Shown: positions 27,098-36,938, counted from the first letter of the stretch. The stretch is DNA of 64,000 bases from Methylophaga sp. (GCF_009711715.1 NZ_VENF01000009.1:62001-126000), one strand, 5' to 3'. The notes: generated by a model from the sequence alone, not told the origin. Numbers and translations are program-made.

Positions 27098-30000
27098 TCT
27101 GGGTAGAACTCACTGAGCAAAGTTTCGATAACGCTATATCGTTGCAGTAGGCCATTGATGCCGGCAGCAGCGGCATCGCGCTGCCCTTCCTGATATTGAT
27201 AGCGCAGGCTGTTGGCCTCATGATACAGCTCGGTAAAGGCAGCACGGATATTTTCCAGCCATTCAGCAGTGAATAAATCCTGTTTTTTTGCTTGTTCCAC
27301 CCAGTGCATAAAGTGGCTTTTCTTGTGATTCATCAGGGGCCAGTGTCTAATCTGATCGGGGCTGGTATGCAGATTATGAAGCACACCATCGAGCCAGTGT
27401 TTGGCCTGCAAATGCATCATATGGGCAATAGTCTGTTCGGCATCCAGGCTTTGTGCGGCATGAGCCAGCCAGGTCGGATTGGGTTGATAGCTAGCCAGCC
27501 AGTCTCGGCAGTCCTCTGAGGGCATCGGCTTGGCGATGATATAACCCTGGGCCATGTCGCAGCCCATGCTCATCAGCATCAGACCGTGTTCAAGCGTTTC
27601 AACACCCTCGGCAATCACCTGATGGTGGAAGGCATCCGTCAGACCGATGACGCCATCGATAATAGTGAAGTCATTGGGATCATCAATCAGGTCCTGAACA
27701 AAACTCTGATCAATTTTCACCACATCGACCGGCAGATGGCGCAGATGCGTCAGTGAGGAATAGCCGGTGCCGAAATCATCGAGCGCAATACGAATACCCA
27801 GTGAACTGCGGCAGGTGTTGATAATGCTGGAGATATGATTGATATCACTGAGTACGCTACTTTCCAGTATCTCCAGCTGCAGTAACTTGGACGGGACCTT
27901 GGGGTGACGACCCAGGATTCTGTCCAACTGGTCAAAAAAGCCTTCCCATTGCAGGTGATGAGAGGAAATGTTGACGCTGATTTCCTGTCGGATGCCGAGA
28001 TTGAGCCAGGACTCAATTTGCCGTACGGTATGCTCCAGCACCCAATTACCGACGTGAATTTCCAGTTCGGCTCCCTGAATCACCGGCAGAAAACGGCCGG
28101 GAGAGATAAGGCCGTGTTCAGGATGTTGCCAGCGAAGCAGGGCTTCCAGACCGATGACTTCGCCGGTGCGCATATTGACCTTGGGCTGATAATACAACAC
28201 CAATTGATCGGCACGCAGGGCTTCCTGAATTGCCCGGAACTGGTTTTGCTGCTGGCTGATCTGCTGATCATGCATAGCATCAAAAAAGTGGTGCCTGCCC
28301 CGCCCGGCGAGCTTGGCCTGATACATTGCCTGATCAGCATGTCGCAGCAGGGTATCGGCATCTGCCTGATCCAGCGGGTAAAGGGTAATACCCAGACTGG
28401 CACTCAAAGAAATATTGTCGCCATCAAGCACGTAAGGCAGTTCAATCGAATGCCGGATGCGTTTGATTAGTCGTTCGCAGTGGTCAATCGAGCTGATGTC
28501 ATTAAGCAGCAACACAAACTCATCGCCCCCCAGTCTGGAGGCGGTATCGTCCTGACGGATACTGGCCTTGATCCGTTGCGCGACCTCAATCAGCAGTTGA
28601 TCCCCGGTATCGTGGCCATAGCGGTCATTGACCGGTTTAAAACCATCGAGATCGAGAAACACCACGGCCAGCAGGCTGTGATGACGGTTACTGTGGGCAA
28701 TTGCCTGCTTGAAGCGATCAGCAAACAGACTGCGGTTGGGCAGCTGGGTCAGCATATCGTAATGCGCCATCATTTCCAGCGCCTGTTGCTGTTCCTTGCT
28801 CTGGGTAATATCGGAGAACAGGCCCAGATAATTGACGGTTTCACCATGCTCATCGACCAGCGCCGAGATAGTGAGCAGTTCGGCATAGAGCTCGCCATTT
28901 TTTCTGCGGTTCCAGATTTCTCCCTGCCACAAACCCTGCTCATGCAGACTGTTCCACATTTCCTGATAGAACAGGCGGCTGTGCTTGTCTGAGCGCAGAA
29001 TAGACGGGTTTTTGCCGATAACTTCTTCCCGGCTGTAGCCGGTAATTTCAGAAAAGGCCGGGTTGATATCGACGATGTCGCCCTCGGCATCAGTGATCAG
29101 AATGCCTTCATGGGCCTGGTTAAACACACGACCAGACATTTTGAGCCTTTCTTCGGCTTTTTTACGGTCCGAGATGTCATAAAGAATGACAATCTGGGTG
29201 CTGGTGCTGCCATGCTCGACTTCGGTTGCACTGGCCAGTACATGACGCAAACGACGATCTTTACAGTAGATATCTACCTCGATAGCGTCTAATTGCTCCC
29301 CATTTTCCTGCTTTTGCTGCAGATAATATTGCCAGCGTTGTATCACTTTCTCCCGGTAAGCCGGATCGGGATAAGCTTGTGGCCACCAGGCGGCCAGGGT
29401 GGGAATATCATCCAATGTATAGCCAAAAGTATGAATAAAGGCCCGGTTCAGATAAATGATCTTGTTTTCACCATCATTGAGTGCGTGCGGAATGGGAGAG
29501 GCATCGATGATGGCGCGAAGCTGGCTTTCGCTTTTTTCAAGCGCGGTTTTGGATTGGCGCAGCCGAAATACCCAGTAGGCGACTGGTAACAGCACCAGGA
29601 CAAACAGCAGCAAGAACTGACGGATTGTTTTAGTACTAATGCCACTGGTCAGGTGCAGCCCCATCCATTTGTTTTCGATTTCCTGACGCTGAGCTTTGCT
29701 CAGGTTATTGAGCGCTTTATTGATGATGCTGAACAGTTCCGGCCGGTTTTCGACAACGCCAATACGATAGGCGGTATCCAGATGGGTTTGTCCGGCGAAC
29801 TGCAGATTTAGCAGGTCATGTTCTTTGATGGCGTAGTTGGCATAAGCGGCATCGCCGATATAGGCATCCGCTTCTCCGGTTGAAACCAGTTCCAGTGCCT
29901 GGCGGGTGGTATCCGTGGTCAGCAGCGTGATATCAGGATAGTCATTCTGCAGAAACTCATGGGTGAAATACCCTTTCTCGACGGCAATGGTCTTGCCTTT

Positions 30001-31008
30001 GAGGTTTTCCAGTGAGCCAATATAACCGTGCCGGTTGGCATTGACGATGACAATCGGATTACTGACATAGGGCATGGTGAAATCGAGATATTTATCCCGT
30101 TCTTCATTCATATTCAGACAAGACAGCATATCCAGCTCGTCGCGTTTGGCCATGGCAATAATTTCATGCCAGGGCTTGTCAGCAATAATCTCAAAACTGA
30201 CCCCAAGCTCGGCTCCCAGCAGCTTCAGATATTCAGCCGCGAGGCCGACATAGTTTCCTTGATCATCGATCCATTCATAGGGGGCAAAATCGCGGTCAAT
30301 GCCAACCCGTATATGCGGATGCTGTTCCAGCCAGGCTTGTTCTGACGGGCTGAGAATGGCGGTCAGTGAGGGTTGATAAATAAACTGCTGCAATTTGCTA
30401 TCAGTCAGTGCCGGTGCCAGTTCCAGTTGTTCATAGATATCGGCAATCCGGCGCAGACGTTCGACTTCCAGGGTGCCCAGAGGCACCGCATCGGGTGCGA
30501 CCAGTTTGCGGGTTTCCCTTGCTTCATAACGCAGTTGTTCTGTGCTGAGCTCGGGGTTGTACTTGTCACGGATAATCCTGATGATTTCATCGGGATGTTG
30601 CAGGGCGTACTCCCAGCCTTTAAGCGAGGCCCGCAGCATCCGTTTAACCCGTCCCGGATTTTGATTGAGCTCAGTTCGGTTGGTAAACAGCAGGTCTCCA
30701 TAAAAATCAAAGCCGTAGTTAGGCGGGCTGATAATATTAATGGGGATGTTTTGCTGCTGAAACTGGAATGGCTGGTCAGTGATGTAGCCGGATAACACGT
30801 CCACCCGTCCTGATGTCAGGCTCTGAGTGCCCATATCCTGACCAACCCCGGTGATGTTATTGAATTGAATACCGGCATCATCCAGCAAGGCTCGCAATAC
30901 CGCATCATTACCGGTGGTGTCATCAAACATCACTTTCTTGCCGGCGAACTCGTAGGGGCTCACAATGCCGGAACTGGCGAGGCTCATAAAAATCAGCGCA
31001 TCATGCTG
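27094..31008 (-). CDS. Sensor GGDEF-EAL protein, main (C-terminal) part of a frameshifted gene
   Basis: This part is about 1,300 residues, with an in-frame ATG at 30987 that is probably not the natural start. Domains in order, numbered from that ATG: the rest of an NMT1/THI5-like binding domain (1-195), an SBP_bac_3 domain (225-445), a membrane helix (450-472), two PAS domains (about 485-600 and 615-730), GGDEF (742-905, motif RLGGDEF intact), and EAL (924-1146, EALLRW intact). A C-terminal 150-residue tail with spaced His/Trp (KHW, NHKKSHFMHWV, LYHE) resembles a divergent zinc-binding CZB domain. The protein should make or degrade c-di-GMP in response to periplasmic ligands. The upstream part is out of frame by one base. 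Confidence 0.85.
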   Translation of the reverse strand, partial: QHDALIFMSLASSGIVSPYEFAGKKVMFDDTTGNDAVLRALLDDAGIQFNNITGVGQDMGTQSLTSGRVDVLSGYITDQPFQFQQQNIPINIISPPNYGFDFYGDLLFTNRTELNQNPGRVKRMLRASLKGWEYALQHPDEIIRIIRDKYNPELSTEQLRYEARETRKLVAPDAVPLGTLEVERLRRIADIYEQLELAPALTDSKLQQFIYQPSLTAILSPSEQAWLEQHPHIRVGIDRDFAPYEWIDDQGNYVGLAAEYLKLLGAELGVSFEIIADKPWHEIIAMAKRDELDMLSCLNMNEERDKYLDFTMPYVSNPIVIVNANRHGYIGSLENLKGKTIAVEKGYFTHEFLQNDYPDITLLTTDTTRQALELVSTGEADAYIGDAAYANYAIKEHDLLNLQFAGQTHLDTAYRIGVVENRPELFSIINKALNNLSKAQRQEIENKWMGLHLTSGISTKTIRQFLLLFVLVLLPVAYWVFRLRQSKTALEKSESQLRAIIDASPIPHALNDGENKIIYLNRAFIHTFGYTLDDIPTLAAWWPQAYPDPAYREKVIQRWQYYLQQKQENGEQLDAIEVDIYCKDRRLRHVLASATEVEHGSTSTQIVILYDISDRKKAEERLKMSGRVFNQAHEGILITDAEGDIVDINPAFSEITGYSREEVIGKNPSILRSDKHSRLFYQEMWNSLHEQGLWQGEIWNRRKNGELYAELLTISALVDEHGETVNYLGLFSDITQSKEQQQALEMMAHYDMLTQLPNRSLFADRFKQAIAHSNRHHSLLAVVFLDLDGFKPVNDRYGHDTGDQLLIEVAQRIKASIRQDDTASRLGGDEFVLLLNDISSIDHCERLIKRIRHSIELPYVLDGDNISLSASLGITLYPLDQADADTLLRHADQAMYQAKLAGRGRHHFFDAMHDQQISQQQNQFRAIQEALRADQLVLYYQPKVNMRTGEVIGLEALLRWQHPEHGLISPGRFLPVIQGAELEIHVGNWVLEHTVRQIESWLNLGIRQEISVNISSHHLQWEGFFDQLDRILGRHPKVPSKLLQLEILESSVLSDINHISSIINTCRSSLGIRIALDDFGTGYSSLTHLRHLPVDVVKIDQSFVQDLIDDPNDFTIIDGVIGLTDAFHHQVIAEGVETLEHGLMLMSMGCDMAQGYIIAKPMPSEDCRDWLASYQPNPTWLAHAAQSLDAEQTIAHMMHLQAKHWLDGVLHNLHTSPDQIRHWPLMNHKKSHFMHWVEQAKKQDLFTAEWLENIRAAFTELYHEANSLRYQYQEGQRDAAAAGINGLLQRYSVIETLLSEFYPD

Positions 31009-31343
31009 AAAATGGCAGCCAGCGCCTTGATGGGTGCCCCATTGGCGTAATGCGCGAGTATGCCCATACCGCCGATACCATACTCGGCCTCTCCCCGCGT
31101 TACCTGTTCAATGACATTGATTCCCGGACGACGCGGTTTAAGCGTGACATCAAGGCCTTCGGCCTGATAAAAACCCTTTTCCTTGGCTGCGATATAGCCA
31201 GCGAACTGAAACTGGTAAGCCCATTTCAGCTGCAGTGTCACTGCTGCCGGTTCTCTGGTCGCTGCAGTTTCAACAGCGCCGACCCCGGACGACAGGGCGC
31301 TGAGAAAGCACAGCAAAGCTAGGCGGAGCAAGGATATAGACAT
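30993..31343 (-). CDS. N-terminal fragment of the frameshifted sensor GGDEF-EAL gene
   Basis: From ATG 31343 this encodes a Sec signal (cleavage near GVGAVE) and the first 90 or so residues of an NMT1/THI5-like periplasmic binding domain: LQLKWAYQFQFAGYIAAKEKGFYQAEGL, then GEAEYGIGGMGILAHYANG and ALAAIF. At that point it runs into S-M-M-R-stop. The family continues after ALAAIF with Q-H-x-A, exactly what the other frame would read if one G (plus strand) were restored next to base 31008. So this and the next gene part are one protein of about 1,415 residues. Either the gene is mutated or the base is an assembly error. Confidence 0.8.
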   Translation of the reverse strand: MSISLLRLALLCFLSALSSGVGAVETAATREPAAVTLQLKWAYQFQFAGYIAAKEKGFYQAEGLDVTLKPRRPGINVIEQVTRGEAEYGIGGMGILAHYANGAPIKALAAIFSMMR

Positions 31344-31424
31344 AGTGATGGCTAAATATTTAGATGATAACAGGCCACAATAAAAAACCATAGAAAGGAT
31401 AGGGTTTCGCAATGGCTGTCATCA

Positions 31425-32993
31425 TCAATTGATGATGTCTTTGAATGTAAAGCATTCAAAACCGTCGTTCTGACTAAGCAGCTTGTCAGGCCTGACAGTA
31501 AAATTAAAGCGTTTCTTGCCGGTTTTAATGGTGAGTTCTGAGGCTGTATTGTGAATACCGCTAGTGGTAATCAGCATCGCGGGCTGATGCTGTAAGGTAT
31601 TTTCCCGGATCAAAAATGCCGGCTGCCGCTTTTCGCTATTGCCCACAGAGAAAAAGACCGGTATCGCATCGCCATGAATGAATTTGAGCCCCATTTTGCT
31701 TTGCTCAAAATCATCTGTCCGCAACCAGCGAACCGAAGCCAGTTTCAGATCGGGTTTGGCCTCCTTGCCCGCAGTTTCGAGGATGCCGACAAAGTCCCCG
31801 ATTTTGAGATCGTGCGCCAGCCGGATTTTTCGCTTCTGCAACAGATAACCATAGCTGTTTTTATTCAGTACTTCCCAGGCACTGTCCAGCCAGGGGTCAC
31901 CGGCAACCGGCAAGGTGAGCGGAGCACTGACGCGCTGATGAATGGCATCGAGACCGACGGCCACATAGGCTGCCTTGCTACCTTCAACCGGCAGTCTGGG
32001 TTGTTTACGCTGATAGGAGGTATTGAGATAAGGCATTAACTGACGTAACAGTCGGATATTCTCTGCAGCCGGGTGACTCTCACCCTGAGCCGCAGCCTGA
32101 TCGAACAGCTTATCCACCCGGTTCAGAATGGGTTTGGTATCCAGGATCAATGTCGTGGGCCGGTAATTATCATCCAGGGGCGGTAATACCGAAGGCATCG
32201 GCGTGCGATCACTGAGACAGTTAATATAAAAATGGCCGGCTTCGGGCTTTGCGCTGTCAGGCAGCAGTGTCAGTGCGGCAGCCGGGGCCAGTTGCAGCAT
32301 CAGTTGATAGCAGCGCACCACATCGCCGCAGGCGAGACCATAAGGGTTGCAGATACTGGTCAGCATGATCTGCAGATAACGCTGTTGTACCGAAAAATCG
32401 GATTTGTATTGGCTATTAACAAACACCGGCCTGTCTGCTATCTCTGCAGTCAAAGTTAGCATCAGCAGTTGATGCATTTCCTGAAACAGCCGCGACGGCA
32501 GTGTGCGGTAGAAATTGTAGCAGTGCAGAGCCAACAGGCCCATGGCGTCCATTGCACGGTAAATTGCCATATGAACCAGTGGTTTAAGCTTGAGATTGTT
32601 ACTCTGCTCATTGGCTTCAACCACGATGATTTTATAGCCGCGGGCGAGTTCATTGATGACGTCACCGAGTTCATCGATGAGTTTCAGCCGCATGTCGGCG
32701 TTAACCAGCTGCTGTTGCAGACTGGGAATCGTCAGGCTCAGTACCAGTTTATTCAGCGGGCCACGATACATATCCAGCAGTTTTATCCGCTGAACATGAC
32801 CGACGTCGTTGGCATTGAAACGCTTCAGTGCGTCCAGATAACGGGTGCTGAACTCCAGCGGGTTGGCTGTGGGTAAACGCCGTAACCAGTGATACAGCAG
32901 CTCTTCATTGAGTTCGACATTGCCCACAGCATGCCGCTCGGTCGGAATACTCAGACTGAGTGAAGGCATATTGGCTGGCAGCGGAAAGCTCAT
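31425..32993 (-). CDS. Large cytoplasmic protein of unknown function with a PilZ-like C-terminal region
   Basis: I do not recognise this gene with certainty. The frame is open from 33038; a start at M16 (32993) gives about 522 residues without a signal peptide. Most of it is alpha-helical. Near residues 400-470 a beta-rich part reads LKIGDFVGILE-KLASVRWLR-SKMGLKFI, similar in shape to PilZ c-di-GMP-binding domains (a VRW strand then G-x-x-F). The N-terminal RxxxR signature of PilZ is represented only by QKRKIRL. It sits directly upstream of the giant GGDEF-EAL gene, which supports a c-di-GMP link. Treat the function as open. Confidence 0.7.
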   Translation of the reverse strand: MSFPLPANMPSLSLSIPTERHAVGNVELNEELLYHWLRRLPTANPLEFSTRYLDALKRFNANDVGHVQRIKLLDMYRGPLNKLVLSLTIPSLQQQLVNADMRLKLIDELGDVINELARGYKIIVVEANEQSNNLKLKPLVHMAIYRAMDAMGLLALHCYNFYRTLPSRLFQEMHQLLMLTLTAEIADRPVFVNSQYKSDFSVQQRYLQIMLTSICNPYGLACGDVVRCYQLMLQLAPAAALTLLPDSAKPEAGHFYINCLSDRTPMPSVLPPLDDNYRPTTLILDTKPILNRVDKLFDQAAAQGESHPAAENIRLLRQLMPYLNTSYQRKQPRLPVEGSKAAYVAVGLDAIHQRVSAPLTLPVAGDPWLDSAWEVLNKNSYGYLLQKRKIRLAHDLKIGDFVGILETAGKEAKPDLKLASVRWLRTDDFEQSKMGLKFIHGDAIPVFFSVGNSEKRQPAFLIRENTLQHQPAMLITTSGIHNTASELTIKTGKKRFNFTVRPDKLLSQNDGFECFTFKDIIN

Positions 32994-33133
32994 CGCGGCT
33001 GGGAGAGTCCATATCAAAGGCTGAATCAGCTTTATCATAAGCTAGCAGCGCCGTTCGGACAATGAACCAGGTCAGGTTATTTTGAACCGGATTTCAGCTA
33101 TTTAAAGAGGCGGAGGTGGGAGCTGAACAAGCC

Positions 33134-33604
33134 CTAGAGTGATTTGGCACCGGGAAATCCCAACTGCTGCCAGGCCTGATAGAGAATAATACCGGTCGCA
33201 TTGGAGAGGTTCAGGCTGCGGCTATCAGGCAGCATGGGAATGCGGATCTTGAATTCATCCGCCAGGCTGTTCAGAACAGGATCGGGCAGGCCCCTGGACT
33301 CCGGGCCGAACAGCAGTATATCTTCATCTTGATAGCGAACATCGTGATGGTGCTGGCGTGCTTTGGTGGTACAGGCAAAGACCCTTCGTTCTCCCTGCCA
33401 TTGTTGAAATGCCATATAGTCTGCATGGATCAGCAGATCAGCAAACTCATGGTAGTCGAGTCCGGCGCGCCGCAGACGTTTATCATCGAGTGCAAACCCC
33501 AGCGGCTCAATCAGATGCAGTCTGGCACCGGTGTTGGCACAGAGACGGATGATATTGCCGGTGTTGGGCGGAATTTCCGGTTCAAACAGTGCGATGTGTA
33601 GCAC
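33134..33604 (-). CDS. trmL: tRNA (cytidine/uridine-34-2'-O)-methyltransferase
   Basis: TrmL is a SPOUT-class enzyme that methylates the wobble ribose of tRNA-Leu isoacceptors using SAM. The 156-residue protein has the N-terminal EPEIPPNTGNIIRLCANTG motif and the trefoil-knot SAM-binding motifs LFGPESRGLP and RIPMLPDSRSLNLSNATGI. It starts 3 bp after the mltD stop, so the two are co-transcribed. Confidence 0.95.
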   Translation of the reverse strand: MLHIALFEPEIPPNTGNIIRLCANTGARLHLIEPLGFALDDKRLRRAGLDYHEFADLLIHADYMAFQQWQGERRVFACTTKARQHHHDVRYQDEDILLFGPESRGLPDPVLNSLADEFKIRIPMLPDSRSLNLSNATGIILYQAWQQLGFPGAKSL

Positions 33605-33607
33605 GTA

Positions 33608-35203
33608 TCAGGTTTCGTCGAGATAGAGTCTCAGGTTCTGGCCCGGCTGCAGCATTGAGCGGTCACTGAGACCATTCCACTCACGCACATCCGCCACACT
33701 GACATTGAATTTGCGGGAGATGGCCCAGAGCGAATCACCGTTTTTTATCGTGTAATTAACGGATTTGCGTTTGGCTGTCTGAGACCAGATGACCAGCTGT
33801 TGTCCGGGCTTGAGCAGGTCATGAGCCGTTTTTTTGTTCCAGCTGGCCAGGGTGGCGACATCCAGCTCATGCTTGCGGGCAATATCCCACCAGGTATCGC
33901 CACTTCTGACGGTATAAAGCTGTTTTTGCTGCTTGGCACTGTCGGCATCAGCCTGGCCGGCTTGCGCCATTGCCGTACTGCTCAGCTGACCGGATGAGAC
34001 CGGAATCAGCAAGTGACCACCAGCGCGGATCTGGTTGCTGCTCAGTTGGTTGGCTTGTTTAATCACCGGCACGGTAGTGCTGTAACGACGGGCAATCACA
34101 CTCAAAGATTCACCACGTTGAATCTGGTGACGGGCCCATTTCACACGTTTGTTCGCCGGCATCTTGGTCAGGGCCAGTTTGAAACCGTCGATTTTATCCA
34201 GTGGCAGGACCAGTCGATGCGGACCTTGCGGTGCCGTGGCCCAGCGGTTGAAAGCCGGGTTCAGATGATTGAGTTCGTCTTCACTGAGACCGGCCATTTC
34301 TGCCGCTACGGCCAGATCGATTTGTGAACCGACATCAACGGTGCCGATAAAAGGTTTATTGTCGATGGGACTGAGGCTGATGTCATAACGGGCCGGAAAC
34401 TTCACCATATGACTGACAGCCATCAGCTTAGGCACATAGGCGGAGGTTTCGCTGGGCAAATCCAGGGACCAGAAATCAGTAGGTTTACCTAATTCCTGGT
34501 TCCGCTTGATAGCACGACCGACGGTACCTTCACCGCAGTTATAGGCAGCAAGAGCCAGTTGCCAGTCGCCGAAATCATTATGCAGTTTTTCCAGGTAATC
34601 CAGTGCTGCCCGGGTTGACTGAATCACATCGCGGCGACCGTCGTACCACCAGTTCTGTTCCAGACCGTAAAGCTTGCCGGTGCCGGGAATAAACTGCCAC
34701 AGTCCGGAGGCATGGCTACGGGAATAGGCATAAGGTTTGAAGCCGCTCTCGACCACCGGAAGCAAGGCGACTTCCATCGGCATGTTACGCTTTTTGACTT
34801 CTTCCACGATATGGTAAAGGTAGGGGCGGGCCCGCTCAACCACGCGCCCGACGTATTGCGGGTGGTCGATAAACCAGCGCAAATGGCGCTCGGTATCTGG
34901 ATGGAGGGTGGTGTAATCGGAAATCTGGAAGCCGGTTCGGATACGTTGCCAGACATCGGTGACAGGTTCTGTGTTGGTGGGATCAATCGACTCGCTGTAG
35001 TCATCACTGCTGTCAGCGGCAAGCGTTTCATCTTCCTCATAGCCCTGCTGCCAGGGTGTATGCCGGTGCTTTTTAATTTTAGCGGAATGAATCGACGGCG
35101 ACGCCCCAGCCTCAGCAGCCTTATCAGGTGTGCTGCTACAGGATGCCACCAGCAGCAGTGCTGCTGTTGCCAGGGCGAATTTGAAAAAGGCTTGTTTTTG
35201 CAT
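33608..35203 (-). CDS. mltD: Membrane-bound lytic murein transglycosylase D
   Basis: MltD cleaves peptidoglycan glycan strands to 1,6-anhydro products. From ATG 35203 the 531-residue protein has a lipoprotein signal ending LVASC. A lysozyme-like transglycosylase domain carries the catalytic Glu in PVVESGFKPYAYSRSHASGLWQF and the NCGEGTVGRA motif. Three LysM peptidoglycan-binding repeats close it (HQIQRGESLSVIARRY, YTVRSGDTWWDIARKH, YTIKNGDSLWAISRKF). In most Gammaproteobacteria mltD sits beside gloB; here they are 5 kb apart with channel and pyrD genes between them. Confidence 0.95.
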   Translation of the reverse strand: MQKQAFFKFALATAALLLVASCSSTPDKAAEAGASPSIHSAKIKKHRHTPWQQGYEEDETLAADSSDDYSESIDPTNTEPVTDVWQRIRTGFQISDYTTLHPDTERHLRWFIDHPQYVGRVVERARPYLYHIVEEVKKRNMPMEVALLPVVESGFKPYAYSRSHASGLWQFIPGTGKLYGLEQNWWYDGRRDVIQSTRAALDYLEKLHNDFGDWQLALAAYNCGEGTVGRAIKRNQELGKPTDFWSLDLPSETSAYVPKLMAVSHMVKFPARYDISLSPIDNKPFIGTVDVGSQIDLAVAAEMAGLSEDELNHLNPAFNRWATAPQGPHRLVLPLDKIDGFKLALTKMPANKRVKWARHQIQRGESLSVIARRYSTTVPVIKQANQLSSNQIRAGGHLLIPVSSGQLSSTAMAQAGQADADSAKQQKQLYTVRSGDTWWDIARKHELDVATLASWNKKTAHDLLKPGQQLVIWSQTAKRKSVNYTIKNGDSLWAISRKFNVSVADVREWNGLSDRSMLQPGQNLRLYLDET

Positions 35204-35274
35204 AATTCCGGCTATTATAAGGAAGGATTTCCTATCTGTCTTTCTCTGAGTTAATAAAATTGTCATGCGTTTAT

Positions 35275-36072
35275 ATGTCTGAACTTTCTACAAAATGGTG
35301 GGGTAATTTTGCCGTTGCCCTGGGGGAACAGCTTACCCTGCGCTGCGCCGATCTGTGTCTGCAGTTGCAGTCGCTGTCCAATCAGTGGTGGCTGGGTTAT
35401 GAATGGCAGCTGGATGTTAATCAGTTTCAGCCGGTGCTGGAGACGGTCGCTGAAGAAGCACTGCAAAGTCTCGAAAATGAACAGCGTTTTGTTTTTGCTG
35501 AATTGCCTGCGAGCCTGACCCTGCAGCCGGCACTGGCCGATCGTCCGGTGGTCTGCCGGCCAGTGGTGTCAGTGAGTTTGCTGCCGTTTCAGGAAGTGAC
35601 CTTGTTTGTCTGTCTGCCACTCTGGGTCAAGTTGCAGACCAGTGATGGCGATGAGACGCTGCTGGATATACCTACGGTCAGGGTCTGTGACTCCTGGTTC
35701 GGCCCCAATACCCGCGAGGGGGTGATCAGCTATGCGTCTCAGGTCAGCGAGCAGCTTGACGTCAAGCCGATCTCGAACAATAAAGCCAGGGCGGCCATCG
35801 AAGTCAGAATTCAGAATCAGTCCGACCAGATGCTGACGCTGGATAAAATCAGTGTGCCAGCTCCCAACCTCAGTCTGTACGCTGATGCCCGTGGCCAGTT
35901 CTGGACCCCCAGAATCACGCTGGTGCGGCGTGATAATGAAGATGCGATCCTGAGTGTGGATGAAGTGATCAGTGGCGGTTTACTGGAGTCCGAGTTGACC
36001 CTGGTCTGCAGCGCCCGTGAAGATATCGGTCGCAGCAAAATCACCAAGGCGATATCCGCCCTGTTCGGCTAA
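35275..36072 (+). CDS. DUF432 family protein beside a mechanosensitive channel
   Basis: From ATG 35275 the product is 265 residues, soluble, mostly beta with no signal peptide. It matches the DUF432 pattern seen next to MscS genes: a Trp-rich first part, a VSLLPFQEVTLFVCLPLWVKL core, and DIPTVRVCDSWFGPNTREGVISYAS. The next gene, 17 bp on, is an MscS channel, the usual DUF432 partner. The molecular role is unknown; channel regulation is an inference from this recurring pairing. It is divergent from mltD across 71 bp. Confidence 0.78.
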   Translation: MSELSTKWWGNFAVALGEQLTLRCADLCLQLQSLSNQWWLGYEWQLDVNQFQPVLETVAEEALQSLENEQRFVFAELPASLTLQPALADRPVVCRPVVSVSLLPFQEVTLFVCLPLWVKLQTSDGDETLLDIPTVRVCDSWFGPNTREGVISYASQVSEQLDVKPISNNKARAAIEVRIQNQSDQMLTLDKISVPAPNLSLYADARGQFWTPRITLVRRDNEDAILSVDEVISGGLLESELTLVCSAREDIGRSKITKAISALFG

Positions 36073-36089
36073 ACGGAGACTGAGACACA

Positions 36090-36938
36090 GTGAATGAATG
36101 GTTATCCAAAATTGATGCGGGATTGATTGGCTCTATTGCAGAAGCGGTGATTTATTTCATTGTCGGCCTGATCCTGGCACGGATGGCGAGCCGGGGTGTC
36201 AGGCAGTGGAGTAAACACCGTTTCGATATGCACCAGCAATTATTAATGGGACGCATTGCGACCTATCTGGTGCTTCTGGTGTTTGTGATGATGGGACTGA
36301 ATGCCATCGGCTTCAATCTGGGCGTGCTGATAGGGGCGGCCGGTATACTGTCAGTAGCGATTGGTTTTGCTTCACAGACTTCTGCCTCCAATATTATCAG
36401 CGGCCTGTTCCTGGTCGCGGAGCGGCCGTTTTCAGTCGGGGATCTGATCCGGGTCGGCACGACGACCGGTGAAGTGTTGTCGATCGATTTACTGTCAGTG
36501 AAACTGCGCACCTTCGATAACCTGTTTGTCCGTATCCCCAACGAAACTCTGATTAAATCCGAGGTTACGACGTTGACGCGCTTCCCAATACGCCGTATCG
36601 ATTTGGCGATTGGCGTGGCTTATAAAGAGGACATCAAAAAGGTGCGTAAGGTACTGGAGCGGGTAGCCCAGGCGAATCCACTTTGTCTTGATGAACCCAA
36701 GCCGATCTTCGTGTTTCTGGGGTTTGGCGAATCCTCGCTGGATATGCAGTTTTCAGTGTGGGTCAAACGCGAGAAGTTTATCGATCTCAAAAACAGCATC
36801 CATGAAGAAATCAAGGAAGCCTTTGATGCCGAGGGTATTGAGATTCCGTTCCCGCACCGTTCGCTCTATACCGGTTCGGTGACTGAACCTTTCCCGGTTC
36901 GGGTGATGACTGATAATGAGCAGCGGGACGTACCCTGA
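36090..36938 (+). CDS. MscS-family mechanosensitive channel (partner of DUF432 protein)
   Basis: GTG start; 282 residues. Three membrane helices at about 14-33, 50-68 and 75-110, the last being the pore helix (LIGAAGILSVAIGFASQTSASNIISGLF). Then comes the MscS beta domain (PFSVGDLIRVGTTTGEVLSIDLLSVKLRTFDN) and the cytoplasmic cage. Such channels release solutes during osmotic downshock at the inner membrane. It differs clearly from the second MscS protein in this window (38854), which is closer to E. coli MscS. It is co-transcribed with the DUF432 gene. Confidence 0.9.
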   Translation: MNEWLSKIDAGLIGSIAEAVIYFIVGLILARMASRGVRQWSKHRFDMHQQLLMGRIATYLVLLVFVMMGLNAIGFNLGVLIGAAGILSVAIGFASQTSASNIISGLFLVAERPFSVGDLIRVGTTTGEVLSIDLLSVKLRTFDNLFVRIPNETLIKSEVTTLTRFPIRRIDLAIGVAYKEDIKKVRKVLERVAQANPLCLDEPKPIFVFLGFGESSLDMQFSVWVKREKFIDLKNSIHEEIKEAFDAEGIEIPFPHRSLYTGSVTEPFPVRVMTDNEQRDVP

